Shown piece by piece: positions 8,803 to 15,673 of a stretch of DNA of 15,921 nt (the stretch's first letter is position 1; the number at the start of each line of letters is the position of its first letter). The stretch is from Bacteroidota bacterium (lineage in GTDB: Bacteria > Bacteroidota > Ignavibacteria > Ignavibacteriales > Ignavibacteriaceae). Location: assembly GCA_023433685.1 (NCBI GenBank), contig JAEYUD010000278.1, positions 1 through 15,921 of the forward strand, in the 5' to 3' direction. Below the pieces are notes generated by a model. That model was not told where the DNA came from and made no database searches. It was given only the letters and a program-made list of their open reading frames with translations. A program made the translations under genes and the position numbers.

Positions 8803-9273
8803 GTGGGTCTCTTTGACAATATCTTCAAAAAGAAATTTTCCGGCGAACCCAGGGAGCTGGATAGAAATTCGGATGAATACAAGTCGAATATCCGGCATGC
8901 CACGGCAGCACTTCTTGTGCTGATGGCCTATGCAGATGAAAATTTCAGTGATGTTGAGTATCAAAAGATATCGGCGGTTTTAAAGCGGAAGTTCAATATC
9001 TCCCCCGGTGAAGTTGACAAACTGCTTGAAGAGAGTAAAAGCCATATTTACCCGGAGGAACAGGTACAGAAAACCTTGAAGTTCATCGACAAGAACTTCT
9101 ATTTTGATGAAAAATATGACCTGATGAAGAGTCTTTACGCGTTAATGCTCGCTGATGAAGACCTCAGCGCGGTTGAGCTGAGGTTGTTCACCAAGATATC
9201 GACCGCCCTTGGAATAAACAAGATCGCCCTCTCTACCATCCGCAAGGATGTTGAAAGGGAAATGGAAACTTGA
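8803..9273 (+). CDS. TerB-like (tellurite-resistance TerB fold) protein
   Basis: This 156-residue, largely alpha-helical protein carries two TerB/DjlA-N-type acidic motifs, AYADENFSDVEY at 42-53 and LMLADEDLSAVE near 127-138. They are arranged as the pseudo-repeat found in TerB-fold proteins, where the acidic residues can bind metal ions. A short basic N-terminal tail (GLFDNIFKKKF) precedes the domain; it is amphipathic and might touch membrane, but there is no real transmembrane segment. The start is GTG at 8803, supported by GGAG seven bases upstream and by the lack of a better codon. It begins 17 bp after malQ and is the last gene before the terminator. A single TerB protein without the rest of the ter cluster says nothing reliable about tellurite; its role is unknown. 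Confidence 0.75.
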   Translation: MGLFDNIFKKKFSGEPRELDRNSDEYKSNIRHATAALLVLMAYADENFSDVEYQKISAVLKRKFNISPGEVDKLLEESKSHIYPEEQVQKTLKFIDKNFYFDEKYDLMKSLYALMLADEDLSAVELRLFTKISTALGINKIALSTIRKDVEREMET

Positions 9274-9293
9274 GGTAAGCTCTTTCTCTCCTG

Positions 9294-9340
9294 AACCCGT
9301 ACAGTGGTTGCAATCAGCCGCGGTACGGGTTTTTTTATTT
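9294..9340 (+). terminator. Rho-independent terminator of the fabF-malQ-terB operon
   Basis: AACCCGTAC at 9294-9302 pairs with GTACGGGTT at 9323-9331. After one A/G mismatch the stem continues, with some G-T pairs, as GTGGTTG (9304-9310) against CAGCCGC (9315-9321) around a CAAT loop. A run of T follows (9330-9336). The position 20 bp after the TerB-like stop makes this the operon end. Confidence 0.9.
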
Positions 9341-9390
9341 TGAACCTTTCGGCACAGCCTTAATGTTTAATACCTTAGGAGGATAATAAA

Positions 9391-9996
9391 ATGATGAAAT
9401 ATCTTGGAATAGTTTTGGCGGTCGTACTGACCGTTGCCGTGGTCGCGGTTGCCACAAAAGATCAAGGCTCAAAAGCCGGTACAGAGACAGTCTCAAATAC
9501 AGGAAAAAACATGAGCGGAAAAACCCTGTTTGATTTCAAAGTGAAGGATATCAACAATAAAGAGGTTGATCTTTCACAGTACAAAGGGAAGGTTGTACTT
9601 GTTGTAAATGTTGCCAGCAAGTGCGGTTACACCCGGCAGTACACCGGTCTTGAGAAGATATACAACAAATATAAAGACCGTGATTTTGTGATCCTTGGCT
9701 TCCCCTGCAATGATTTTGGAGGGCAGGAGCCCGGCACCAACGAAGAGATCAAAGAGTTTTGCTCAACCAAATTCTCCGTGACTTTCCCGATGATGGATAA
9801 AGTGGCGGTTCTTGGTGATGGTAAAGCCCCACTTTTCGCCTGGCTGACCAACAACGAAGTAACCGGTTCGGGCGATATCAAGTGGAACTTCGAGAAATTC
9901 CTTATCAACAAGGAAGGACAGATAGTTGAACGCTTCATTAGCAAGGATGAACCCGAGGGTGACAAGTTAACGAAGGCGATTGAGAAGCTGCTTTAA
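9391..9996 (+). CDS. Exported glutathione peroxidase-family thiol peroxidase
   Basis: GPx-family enzymes reduce hydrogen and lipid peroxides; bacterial cysteine forms usually take electrons from thioredoxin. The catalytic tetrad is complete: C78 in NVASKCGYT, Q112 in GGQEPG, and W165 and N166 in KWNFEKFLI. C106 (FPCN) and C124 (EFCST) are candidate secondary cysteines; EFC followed by a VTFPM segment recalls E. coli BtuE. The 201 residues are about 40 more than the cytoplasmic type because of an N-terminal hydrophobic segment (residues 4-21, LGIVLAVVLTVAVVAVA) and a short linker, so it is probably periplasmic or membrane-anchored. AGGAGG at 9377-9382 lies eight bases before the ATG at 9391; a second ATG follows directly at 9394. 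The gene is monocistronic, after a terminator, and its stop abuts an octamer array. Exported thioredoxin-like 13396-13878 could be a partner, but that is a guess. Confidence 0.92.
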   Translation: MMKYLGIVLAVVLTVAVVAVATKDQGSKAGTETVSNTGKNMSGKTLFDFKVKDINNKEVDLSQYKGKVVLVVNVASKCGYTRQYTGLEKIYNKYKDRDFVILGFPCNDFGGQEPGTNEEIKEFCSTKFSVTFPMMDKVAVLGDGKAPLFAWLTNNEVTGSGDIKWNFEKFLINKEGQIVERFISKDEPEGDKLTKAIEKLL

Positions 9997-10132
9997 GAAC
10001 TTCGGAACTTCGGAACTACAGAACCTCTGCATAACCGAAGTACTGAGGTACCGAAGTACTGAAGTTCTGAAGTTCTGAAGTACCGGAGTACCTGGTCACC
10101 GGAGTACTGAGGTTTTGAGGTACTGAACCACT
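9997..10132. repeat. Degenerate octamer tandem array (17 units of 8 bp)
   Basis: From the base after the peroxidase stop, the sequence can be cut into 17 consecutive 8-bp units without a register break. It opens with GAACTTCG twice, then GAACTACA and GAACCTCT. After one odd unit come GAAGTACT, GAGGTACC, GAAGTACT, GAAGTTCT twice, GAAGTACC and weaker copies. The first units are close to the reverse complement of the later ones: GAACTTC twice (9997-10011) can pair with GAAGTTC twice (10061-10075). The far end supplies the last dozen codons and stop of the convergent glycosyltransferase. It may act as a shared 3' structure for the two convergent genes, but no T-run is present. Confidence 0.8.
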
Positions 10133-11343
10133 TTACTGAAATTATGTTGGGATGTTGCCCAGAGACGGGCGGCATCCCCTTTTTGTTTTATTGTGGCGGG
10201 GTTGGCGGTAAATTCTTTTATAGCATTGGCGATGGCCCCGGCTGAACCGGGTTCAACAAGGATGCCCCGCTCGTTTTTGCCGATCTGTTCGGTGGTGCCC
10301 CCCGCGTCTGTGCCTATCACCGGGAGGCCCGTCATCATCGCATCTATAACGGAGAGTGAGTACATTTCATTGTGCGTGGGCAACACGAAGATATCCATCC
10401 CCGCGAGCCAGGAGATATAATCCTTTTGAAAGGGGATCAGTTTTAAGGTTTCGGGCATATCCTCTGCCATCGCTTTGAGCTCGGAATAGAGCTTGAATGC
10501 CTGTTCCTCCCAGACCGGGGTTCCATCAGGGTTTGTATCTTTCACAGTGGGTTCGCCCATGATCCAGAATTCAACCTTTTCTCTCGTCTCTTTGTCTAAA
10601 AGTGGAAGCGCGGCAGCGAATATACCTACACCTTTTCCGGAGTCGATCCTGCTCATTACGGCTACCACGATCTTGTCAGCCGGGGTGCTCATCCTGTTTC
10701 TTATCTCTTCCCTTCGCTCCGGTGGAAGCTGATATCTTTCAGTATATCTTCCATATCTAACAAGTTTCACAGCGCCTTCCGGCACCGGAAGGTACCGCTC
10801 GCACTCATCTTTTGAGAATTGTGATGAAGTTATCAGCGCGTCAACCTTTCCGTATATAAAACGATGTATGGGGTCTTTCTTCGGTCCCGTTCCCATGTAG
10901 ATACCGTGAACATGTTTGACCGGTGTGAACAATTTTATCAGTGAACCGGTGAAAACATCATTCCGAGTGTGTGAGTAAACAGTCGTAATTTTGTGTTTCC
11001 GTATGAATAATGCCAGCCTGACCACTTCAATCAGCGAGAATTTTGCCCTGGTGGAAGTGTTGACGAAATGTATCCCTTCCTTCAGACAAGCCTCTTCAAC
11101 CACTGAATGTTTCCATCCAACCACATAATTGTTCACTCCGGCACGTTGCAGCTCAACTATTAGATCACTCACGTACAACTCTCGTCCGCCACGGGAGGGG
11201 GAGTTGATCAGATGAAGTGTGAGCTGTGAACTGTGAACTGTGAAGTTGTTTGGTGTTTGGGTTTTGGTGTTTGGGTTTTGGTGTTTGTTGTTTGGTGTTT
11301 GGGTTTTGGTGTCGGAAGGCTGAGGGCTGAGGGATGATGGCAT
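10096..11343 (-). CDS. GT4-family glycosyltransferase with repeat-encoded N-terminus
   Basis: This is a GT-B-fold retaining glycosyltransferase of family GT4, likely acting at the inner membrane face on a surface polysaccharide or glycolipid; donor and acceptor are unknown. The N-terminal Rossmann domain starts at LHLINSPSRGGRELYVSDL (residue 43 on). The C-terminal domain holds VAVMSRIDSGKG and the nucleotide-sugar motif E326 MYSLSVI D334, where the usual second Glu of EX7E is Asp, followed by GLPVIGTDAGGTTE. Residues 1-40 are a Thr/Asn/Pro/Gln-rich stretch written by a heptamer array and are foreign to the fold. No ATG, GTG or TTG lies between the array and the fold, so the ATG at 11343 is the only ordinary start. 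The final residues come from the octamer array. It follows the coiled-coil gene by 32 bp. Family is sure; the true start is not. Confidence 0.88.
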   Translation of the reverse strand: MPSSLSPQPSDTKTQTPNNKHQNPNTKTQTPNNFTVHSSQLTLHLINSPSRGGRELYVSDLIVELQRAGVNNYVVGWKHSVVEEACLKEGIHFVNTSTRAKFSLIEVVRLALFIRKHKITTVYSHTRNDVFTGSLIKLFTPVKHVHGIYMGTGPKKDPIHRFIYGKVDALITSSQFSKDECERYLPVPEGAVKLVRYGRYTERYQLPPERREEIRNRMSTPADKIVVAVMSRIDSGKGVGIFAAALPLLDKETREKVEFWIMGEPTVKDTNPDGTPVWEEQAFKLYSELKAMAEDMPETLKLIPFQKDYISWLAGMDIFVLPTHNEMYSLSVIDAMMTGLPVIGTDAGGTTEQIGKNERGILVEPGSAGAIANAIKEFTANPATIKQKGDAARLWATSQHNFSKVVQYLKTSVLR

Positions 11344-11370
11344 TATTTTGAACTGTGAACTGTGAAGTGA
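11217..11370. repeat. Compound heptamer array across the glycosyltransferase start
   Basis: Four blocks share a 7-bp period. CTGTGAA is repeated perfectly three times at 11224-11244, after a worn copy at 11217. Nine contiguous units at 11249-11311 mix TTTGGTG with TTTGGGT, mostly in alternation, with one TTTGTTG. Worn AGGGCTG-type units lie at 11316-11336, and GAACTGT twice plus GAAGTGA at 11350-11370. The outer blocks are the same heptamer rotated. The array starts five bases after the stop of the upstream gene and runs about 125 bases into the glycosyltransferase frame, whose ATG complement is at 11341-11343. Since seven is not a multiple of three, any unit change alters the frame. Confidence 0.92.
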
Positions 11371-11375
11371 TCCGG

Positions 11376-13322
11376 TTAGATGGGGAGGTACTTCTTTACT
11401 TCGGAGATAACGATTTCAGGGGATAGGGGTTTGTAAATAATATTAGTAGCGCCGGCATCGAAGGCGAGGAGTTGAAGGTTCTCATCGGGTGCTTCAAGCA
11501 TGGCAAAGATCGGGATCGATTTATAAACGTTGGACGCGCGCATTCTCTCGATGATTTCGATCGGTGACATACCGGGGAGGTTAAGATCGAAAAAGGCGAG
11601 ATCAAAAGGCTCGGTTTTAAGTTCGTCGAAGGCTTGTGAACCTGACTCAACAGTTATCAGGTCGACCCTGCTTCCGGCGAAAATATGCTTAAGGTCATCG
11701 AGAGCATCCGGGTCGGTATCGGCGTAGATCGCTTTTAAAGTTTCCTCAGAGGCAACAGTCCCGGGTTTAAACACTTTGTTATCGGTATCATCAGCATAGT
11801 CGTCATCCTCCTCGTAGGCTTCTTTTGCCCTCTCACGGCGGACTGATTCCTGGCGTGCCTTCCTGATCTTTAGAATCTCGGTGAACTTCTTTCTTAGGGC
11901 GGCAATGGTATCCTGAAGTGACTGCACATTCTCCTGCGAATTCGTGAGATCAGCACTCAGTGATTTCTGCAGGTCGAGTATCTGCCTGAGGTCGCTCTCG
12001 TATTCATCACGAAGTGCTTCAAGCGAAGCGAGTTCACGGTCGATATCACGGAGTTTCCGGCTGCGGATCTCAATGATCCCTTTCAGGTTTACTGCTTCAA
12101 TTTTCCTTGACTGAATATGCTCAAGCAGTTCCTGATGTTCGTTAAAGCTTTCGGAGTAAACCCGGTTCTTTTCAACCAGCTGTTGATTCAGCCTTGTAAT
12201 GTTCTCAATTATAGCTTCCTTCGAGCCGGTCAGACCCTGGATAGAGCCTCTGATCTGTTCGAGCAGCCCTGAAGTGATCTGGCGTTCATCATTAAGGCGG
12301 TCGACCTGTCTGGTTAAAAGCTGCACCTCTGCATCGAGGGCGGAGGCTTTTGAAGAGAGTGTTTCCACCCGTTTGTTCAGAGCAGTTGATTCATCCTGCA
12401 GATTATCCCTTTCCACCTTGAGCATCTGGACTTTTTTCTCGTTCGCGTTCAGTTCCTCGATCAAAGTGTCAGTGGCGGCGGCAATTTTTGAGTATCTGAT
12501 CTTGGCTTCTGAAAGCTCACGGTCGAGAATCGCGAGCCTGTCTTGCCGTTGTTTTATGGCATCATCAAGGTCGACCCTCATCTGCATCAGCTCTTTTTCG
12601 ATAGCCACTTTTTCCTGAAGGACGTGTTGTTCGAAGAGGGTGCGTTGCGAGATCATCTCGTTTCTTATTCGGGTGATCTCATCTATCAGGTTTCTTCTGG
12701 ATTGTTCAAGGTCTCTCGTCTCGAACTCAAGGTCTGCCCTTTCTTTCAGGGCATCCTGAACCCGGTCGTTAACCTCATCGAACCTTACTTTCAGAACCTC
12801 AAGGTTTGAGTATTTCTCTTTCTCATACTTGAGCTGGTCGATCTCTTCCTGAAGCCTGATAACACTCGTACGCTTGGAAGATTCCTCTTCGCGGAGCGCC
12901 GCGAGCCCTTTATCGTACTCTTCATACTCGAGTCTTGCAGCTTCCATTCTTCCGAGCAGGGCAGTCAGTTCACGGGCCGCCAATTCAGCCTTGGCCTGTT
13001 TATCAACCATTTCGGATTCATAGCCGGCGAGTATCCGGCTTTTCTCGTTGTATTCAGATACCGCTTCGCGGCGGTTATCTTCTATTCTTTCAAGTTCGCT
13101 TTGTTTTGAGAAGAGGAGAATACTAAGGTCAGACTCCTCATTTCTAAGTCTGGCAACTTTTGAAGTGAGGTCATCGAGATCATACCTGAGAGAGTTTACC
13201 TCGTTAGCAATACGTGAGAGGGAGCCGTTGGCATCCTCGAGCTCTTCATGCCTCCGGTTGAGGTCCTCAAATTTGGAGAGGAGCTCTTCGTATTCTCTTT
13301 TATAATTTCTAAATAAACTCAA
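11376..13322 (-). CDS. Long coiled-coil protein with C-terminal receiver (REC) domain
   Basis: Residues 1 to about 500 are almost wholly heptad-rich, charged coiled coil (for example KREYEELLSKFEDLNRRHEELED), with no signal peptide or membrane segment. An acidic linker (AYEEDDDYADDTDN) leads to a receiver domain at about 528-648. It keeps the acidic pair D535/D537, the phospho-acceptor D579 in FFDLNLPGM and K631 in IIYKPLS. The usual Thr/Ser switch position appears to be Leu in IPIFAMLEAP, so the domain may be phosphorylated but signal differently, or be a pseudo-receiver. Putting REC at the end of a long rod is unusual; the coil could be the output or a scaffold. No histidine kinase is in the window. 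The start is TTG at 13322 with no clear binding site. It lies between the thioredoxin-like and glycosyltransferase genes on the same strand. Role unknown. Confidence 0.85.
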   Translation of the reverse strand: MSLFRNYKREYEELLSKFEDLNRRHEELEDANGSLSRIANEVNSLRYDLDDLTSKVARLRNEESDLSILLFSKQSELERIEDNRREAVSEYNEKSRILAGYESEMVDKQAKAELAARELTALLGRMEAARLEYEEYDKGLAALREEESSKRTSVIRLQEEIDQLKYEKEKYSNLEVLKVRFDEVNDRVQDALKERADLEFETRDLEQSRRNLIDEITRIRNEMISQRTLFEQHVLQEKVAIEKELMQMRVDLDDAIKQRQDRLAILDRELSEAKIRYSKIAAATDTLIEELNANEKKVQMLKVERDNLQDESTALNKRVETLSSKASALDAEVQLLTRQVDRLNDERQITSGLLEQIRGSIQGLTGSKEAIIENITRLNQQLVEKNRVYSESFNEHQELLEHIQSRKIEAVNLKGIIEIRSRKLRDIDRELASLEALRDEYESDLRQILDLQKSLSADLTNSQENVQSLQDTIAALRKKFTEILKIRKARQESVRRERAKEAYEEDDDYADDTDNKVFKPGTVASEETLKAIYADTDPDALDDLKHIFAGSRVDLITVESGSQAFDELKTEPFDLAFFDLNLPGMSPIEIIERMRASNVYKSIPIFAMLEAPDENLQLLAFDAGATNIIYKPLSPEIVISEVKKYLPI

Positions 13323-13395
13323 TCAGTGAAAAATTGAAAGATGATCGAAAAACATTTGGGTGGCAGGCAACCGGTGTTAACCTCCGGCGAACCGT

Positions 13396-13878
13396 TCACG
13401 GTTTATATTTAGCTATAAATTGTAAAAACTTCTCTTTTGAGTAGCCGTTGCCTTCCTCCAGTTCGCTTGTGTTCTGCGAGTGAAGGAGCGTGCCGTCAGA
13501 ATTGAGAACAAAGAAGTGGGGGTAGCCTTCCACCTTCGGATATTTCGCGAGAAACTCCTCGTTTTTATTCTCTTTGCTGTAATTTACCTTCAGTACGGCA
13601 AAAGCCGAGTGAAATGCCTCCTTGACCTCAGAGTTCTTCTCAATAAACTCATCCAGCCAATGGCACCATTTGCACCATTCGCCACCGACATCAAGAATTA
13701 TCCTTTTATTCTCTTTTTGAGCTGTTTTCACCACTTCCTGAAGGTCTTTTGCAGGGTTGCGGGTGGGGTCGAACTTCTCCCTGTTGGTCTCAGCCGACTG
13801 CGCGAAGGCAGTGAAACCGAGCAAAACAACGAGAAGGAGAAAATATCTGAAATAGCAGATCCATTTACTGCTGCACAT
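13396..13878 (-). CDS. Exported thioredoxin-fold protein with CKWC motif
   Basis: This 160-residue protein has an N-terminal signal sequence with hydrophobic core FLLLVVLLGFTAFA (residues 13-26, probable cleavage near FAQSA). A thioredoxin-like domain follows with the redox motif GGEWCKWCHWLDEF, active cysteines C69 and C72. The tryptophan-rich CxWC context and the preceding AQKENKRIILDVGG stretch fit the DUF255/Thioredoxin_7-type group found in DsbD-like or SoxW-like periplasmic proteins. YPKVEGYPHFFVLNSDG carries the cis-proline region (GYP) and TLL after it. It probably reduces or isomerises disulfides in the periplasm. The ATG at 13878 is the natural start. It is the first of three minus-strand genes, 73 bp before the coiled-coil gene, and diverges from the phage cassette. 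Redox partner unknown. Confidence 0.88.
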   Translation of the reverse strand: MCSSKWICYFRYFLLLVVLLGFTAFAQSAETNREKFDPTRNPAKDLQEVVKTAQKENKRIILDVGGEWCKWCHWLDEFIEKNSEVKEAFHSAFAVLKVNYSKENKNEEFLAKYPKVEGYPHFFVLNSDGTLLHSQNTSELEEGNGYSKEKFLQFIAKYKP

Positions 13879-13979
13879 AATTCACCAATTTTTTAATTCA
13901 TCAACACAATTTATGAAAAATTAACAATAACATAAAGCATTTTAGCTGTTTACAACCGTTGCACGTGTAAATCTTTCAA

Positions 13980-14011
13980 CTTGAGACGCCTTGATCCCGA
14001 AATTAAATTTG
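13980..14011 (+). promoter_or_regulatory. Candidate Bacteroidota-type promoter of the phage cassette
   Basis: CTTG at 13980-13983 is followed after exactly 20 bp by TAAATTTG at 14004-14011, a full match to the TAnnTTTG element with one mismatch in the upstream TTTG. It ends 23 bp before the ATG of the first phage-type gene. Found by eye only. Confidence 0.45.
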
Positions 14012-14034
14012 CATCGTAAATAACAGGTAATTTT

Positions 14035-14442
14035 ATGAACGAACAGGAAATGAAGCAGTTTTTCGGTGAACTTCTCCGTACGGCGGTTGAGAGCAAGGCT
14101 TCTGAAGTGAAGTCGGAACTTGAGGCCACTCTCGGTTCGGCTGACGCGGCAGGCCTCATATCCGGGTGGGCGGAAGAGAATCCCGGTTACTTTGAAGTGC
14201 TCGCCACTGATCCACCCGCGCTCGCGCGTCAGCTAAAACGGTTCAGCGAGAGCCGTGACACGGCACGCGAGCTCGAGAGGCTACGGGTGGAAGCCGGTGA
14301 GGAGGTTATCCGAAAAGTTAAGGACACCCTGAAAAGGGTGGAGAGATTGCGACCGCCGGTTGAAACAGGGAGTCGCGCCAGAACAGGAAGTGAAGGAGGA
14401 AACAGACTCCTCCGGAACATAATTAATTCAATAACCAACTAA
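14035..14442 (+). CDS. Small charged helical phage protein, possible capsid scaffold
   Basis: I do not recognise this 135-residue protein by sequence. It is rich in Glu, Arg, Lys and Ala and predicted helical by eye: NEQEMKQFFGELLRTAVE at the N-terminus and ARELERLRVEAGEEVIRKVKDTLKRVERL in the C-terminal half, then a flexible Gly/Arg/Ser stretch and a short NRLLRNIINSI helix. Size, charge, a coiled-coil-like middle and position ten bases before the major capsid gene fit a capsid assembly scaffold, where the C-terminal helix often contacts the shell; this is inferred from synteny. AGG about seven bases upstream supports the ATG at 14035. A candidate promoter lies immediately before it, and no terminase, portal or protease gene precedes it. 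Confidence 0.65.
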   Translation: MNEQEMKQFFGELLRTAVESKASEVKSELEATLGSADAAGLISGWAEENPGYFEVLATDPPALARQLKRFSESRDTARELERLRVEAGEEVIRKVKDTLKRVERLRPPVETGSRARTGSEGGNRLLRNIINSITN

Positions 14443-14452
14443 AGAGGTAAAC

Positions 14453-15646
14453 ATGGCTTACGAGTCAATTAACCAGGGAGTGATCTCATCGGGTACTATG
14501 AATGCCGCGAACGCGGTTCCCGATGTCGAGAAGATCCTTTATCTGATGAAACCCTACCAGACGCCACTTCTTCAATATCTTTGGTTCTCCGGAAGGAAGA
14601 GCAAGGAAGTGCGCAGTCCATTTGCCAAATTCTCATGGTTTGAGAGTGAGCTTTATCCGCATCAGACCACGAACAAACTGGCGATAACCGCTCTCGGAAC
14701 ACCCGCCACACTTACGCTGACTTCGTCGAACTGCAACTCGATCTCGATCTTCAGCTCAGACGACATCGTTCTCATCGAAGAGACCGACCAGATGGCATAC
14801 GTTTCTGTAAAGAACGCGTCACAGGTTGTTCTGACACACATCGATGGCACCACGCCACTGGTCTCACTCCAGTCGGACGGGTCATATCTTAAGATCATCG
14901 GCTCGAGGAACACCGAATACTCAGGAGTCAGAACCGCCGTAAGCGTGAAGGAAGTGGAGAAATACAACTATCTGAACATCTTCAGCGAGAGCGTTGCCAC
15001 CACGGGAAGACATCAGGCCGGTGAATCTTACACCGACGGGGTTGATCACGCGGCTCTTGTGGCAAAGAAAATAGAGGAAATGAAGTTACAGGCAGAGCGC
15101 TACTTCCTCTTCGCCCCATCACAGGGGTATGCCACAGCCGGTAATTACCGCACAACCTGGGGCCACGGATTTCTTGGAAGGGTGCAGACCCACGTGAACT
15201 CGTACTCTTCCTCGCTCGATGAAGACACATTCGACGATCACCTGAAAGAGGTTTTCGAGAAGGGGTCAAACAGAAAGATCCACCTCTGCGGAAGCGGTCA
15301 GCTTACCGAGTTGAACAAATTCATCAAAAGCAGATACGAGATCAATCCCAACCCAGTGACCACGATCTACGGAGTGAACGTACGTGAGTACCTCACCCCA
15401 TTCGGCACGGTTGACATCATCTGGAATCCGGTAATGGACGGAAAGTTCACCAATTACGGCTTCACCATTGATGCCGACAAGGTACGCCTCCGCTTTATGG
15501 CGAACGACAAGAAAGGGAGCCGCAAGTTCCGGATCGAGGAAGGCGTTGAAACCCCCGGTGTTGACGGAACCACCACCAAAATACTTATGGACCTCGGCAT
15601 TGAGATACACAACGAGGAATGCCACGGGGTGTTGAAGAGAACTTAA
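14453..15646 (+). CDS. SU10-family (DUF5309) major capsid protein
   Basis: The 397-residue protein fits the SU10-type major capsid family (formerly DUF5309), which has the HK97 fold and builds icosahedral heads of tailed phages. Supporting features are the N-terminal segment with PDVEKILYLMKPYQTPLLQYLWF, the central block around FSESVATTGRHQAGES followed by VAKKIEEMKLQAERYFLF, and later TTIYGVNVREYLTPFGTVDIIWNPVM, the expected pattern for the peripheral and axial domains. It ends in a beta-rich tail with GVDGTTTKILMDLGIEIHNEECHGVLK. AGAGG five bases before the ATG gives a good start, and the gap to the upstream gene is ten bases. No frameshift or stop breaks the frame, so it may still be functional. 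Assignment is from recalled family patterns, not a search. An encapsulin is less likely because the sequence lacks encapsulin-type motifs. Confidence 0.78.
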   Translation: MAYESINQGVISSGTMNAANAVPDVEKILYLMKPYQTPLLQYLWFSGRKSKEVRSPFAKFSWFESELYPHQTTNKLAITALGTPATLTLTSSNCNSISIFSSDDIVLIEETDQMAYVSVKNASQVVLTHIDGTTPLVSLQSDGSYLKIIGSRNTEYSGVRTAVSVKEVEKYNYLNIFSESVATTGRHQAGESYTDGVDHAALVAKKIEEMKLQAERYFLFAPSQGYATAGNYRTTWGHGFLGRVQTHVNSYSSSLDEDTFDDHLKEVFEKGSNRKIHLCGSGQLTELNKFIKSRYEINPNPVTTIYGVNVREYLTPFGTVDIIWNPVMDGKFTNYGFTIDADKVRLRFMANDKKGSRKFRIEEGVETPGVDGTTTKILMDLGIEIHNEECHGVLKRT

Positions 15647-15655
15647 GAACTTGAG

Positions 15656-15669
15656 TGCGCCGCGGCGCA
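15656..15669. repeat. Perfect 14-bp GC-rich palindrome after the capsid gene
   Basis: TGCGCCGCGGCGCA is its own reverse complement and lies ten bases after the capsid stop codon. It sits between two copies of GAACTTGA (15647 and 15674). It is strongly GC-rich against its surroundings and has no T-run after it. It could be a protein-binding site or an RNA hairpin; neither can be told from sequence. Confidence 0.75.
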
Positions 15670-15673
15670 TTGA

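Noticed and set aside
9997..10132. CRISPR array
   Set aside because: Units are 7-8 bp, contiguous and without unique spacers; the same holds for the arrays at 11217-11370 and 15674-15753.
12199..12618. 139-codon plus-strand frame opposite the coiled-coil gene
   Set aside because: Its Ser/Arg/Phe-rich content is what the complement of Glu/Leu/Arg coiled-coil codons produces; no start signal or domain is seen.
13390..13403. Inverted repeat AACCGT/ACGGTT as a terminator of the thioredoxin-like gene
   Set aside because: It overlaps the stop codon, has only a two-base loop and no T-run in the direction of transcription; the downstream gene is probably co-transcribed.
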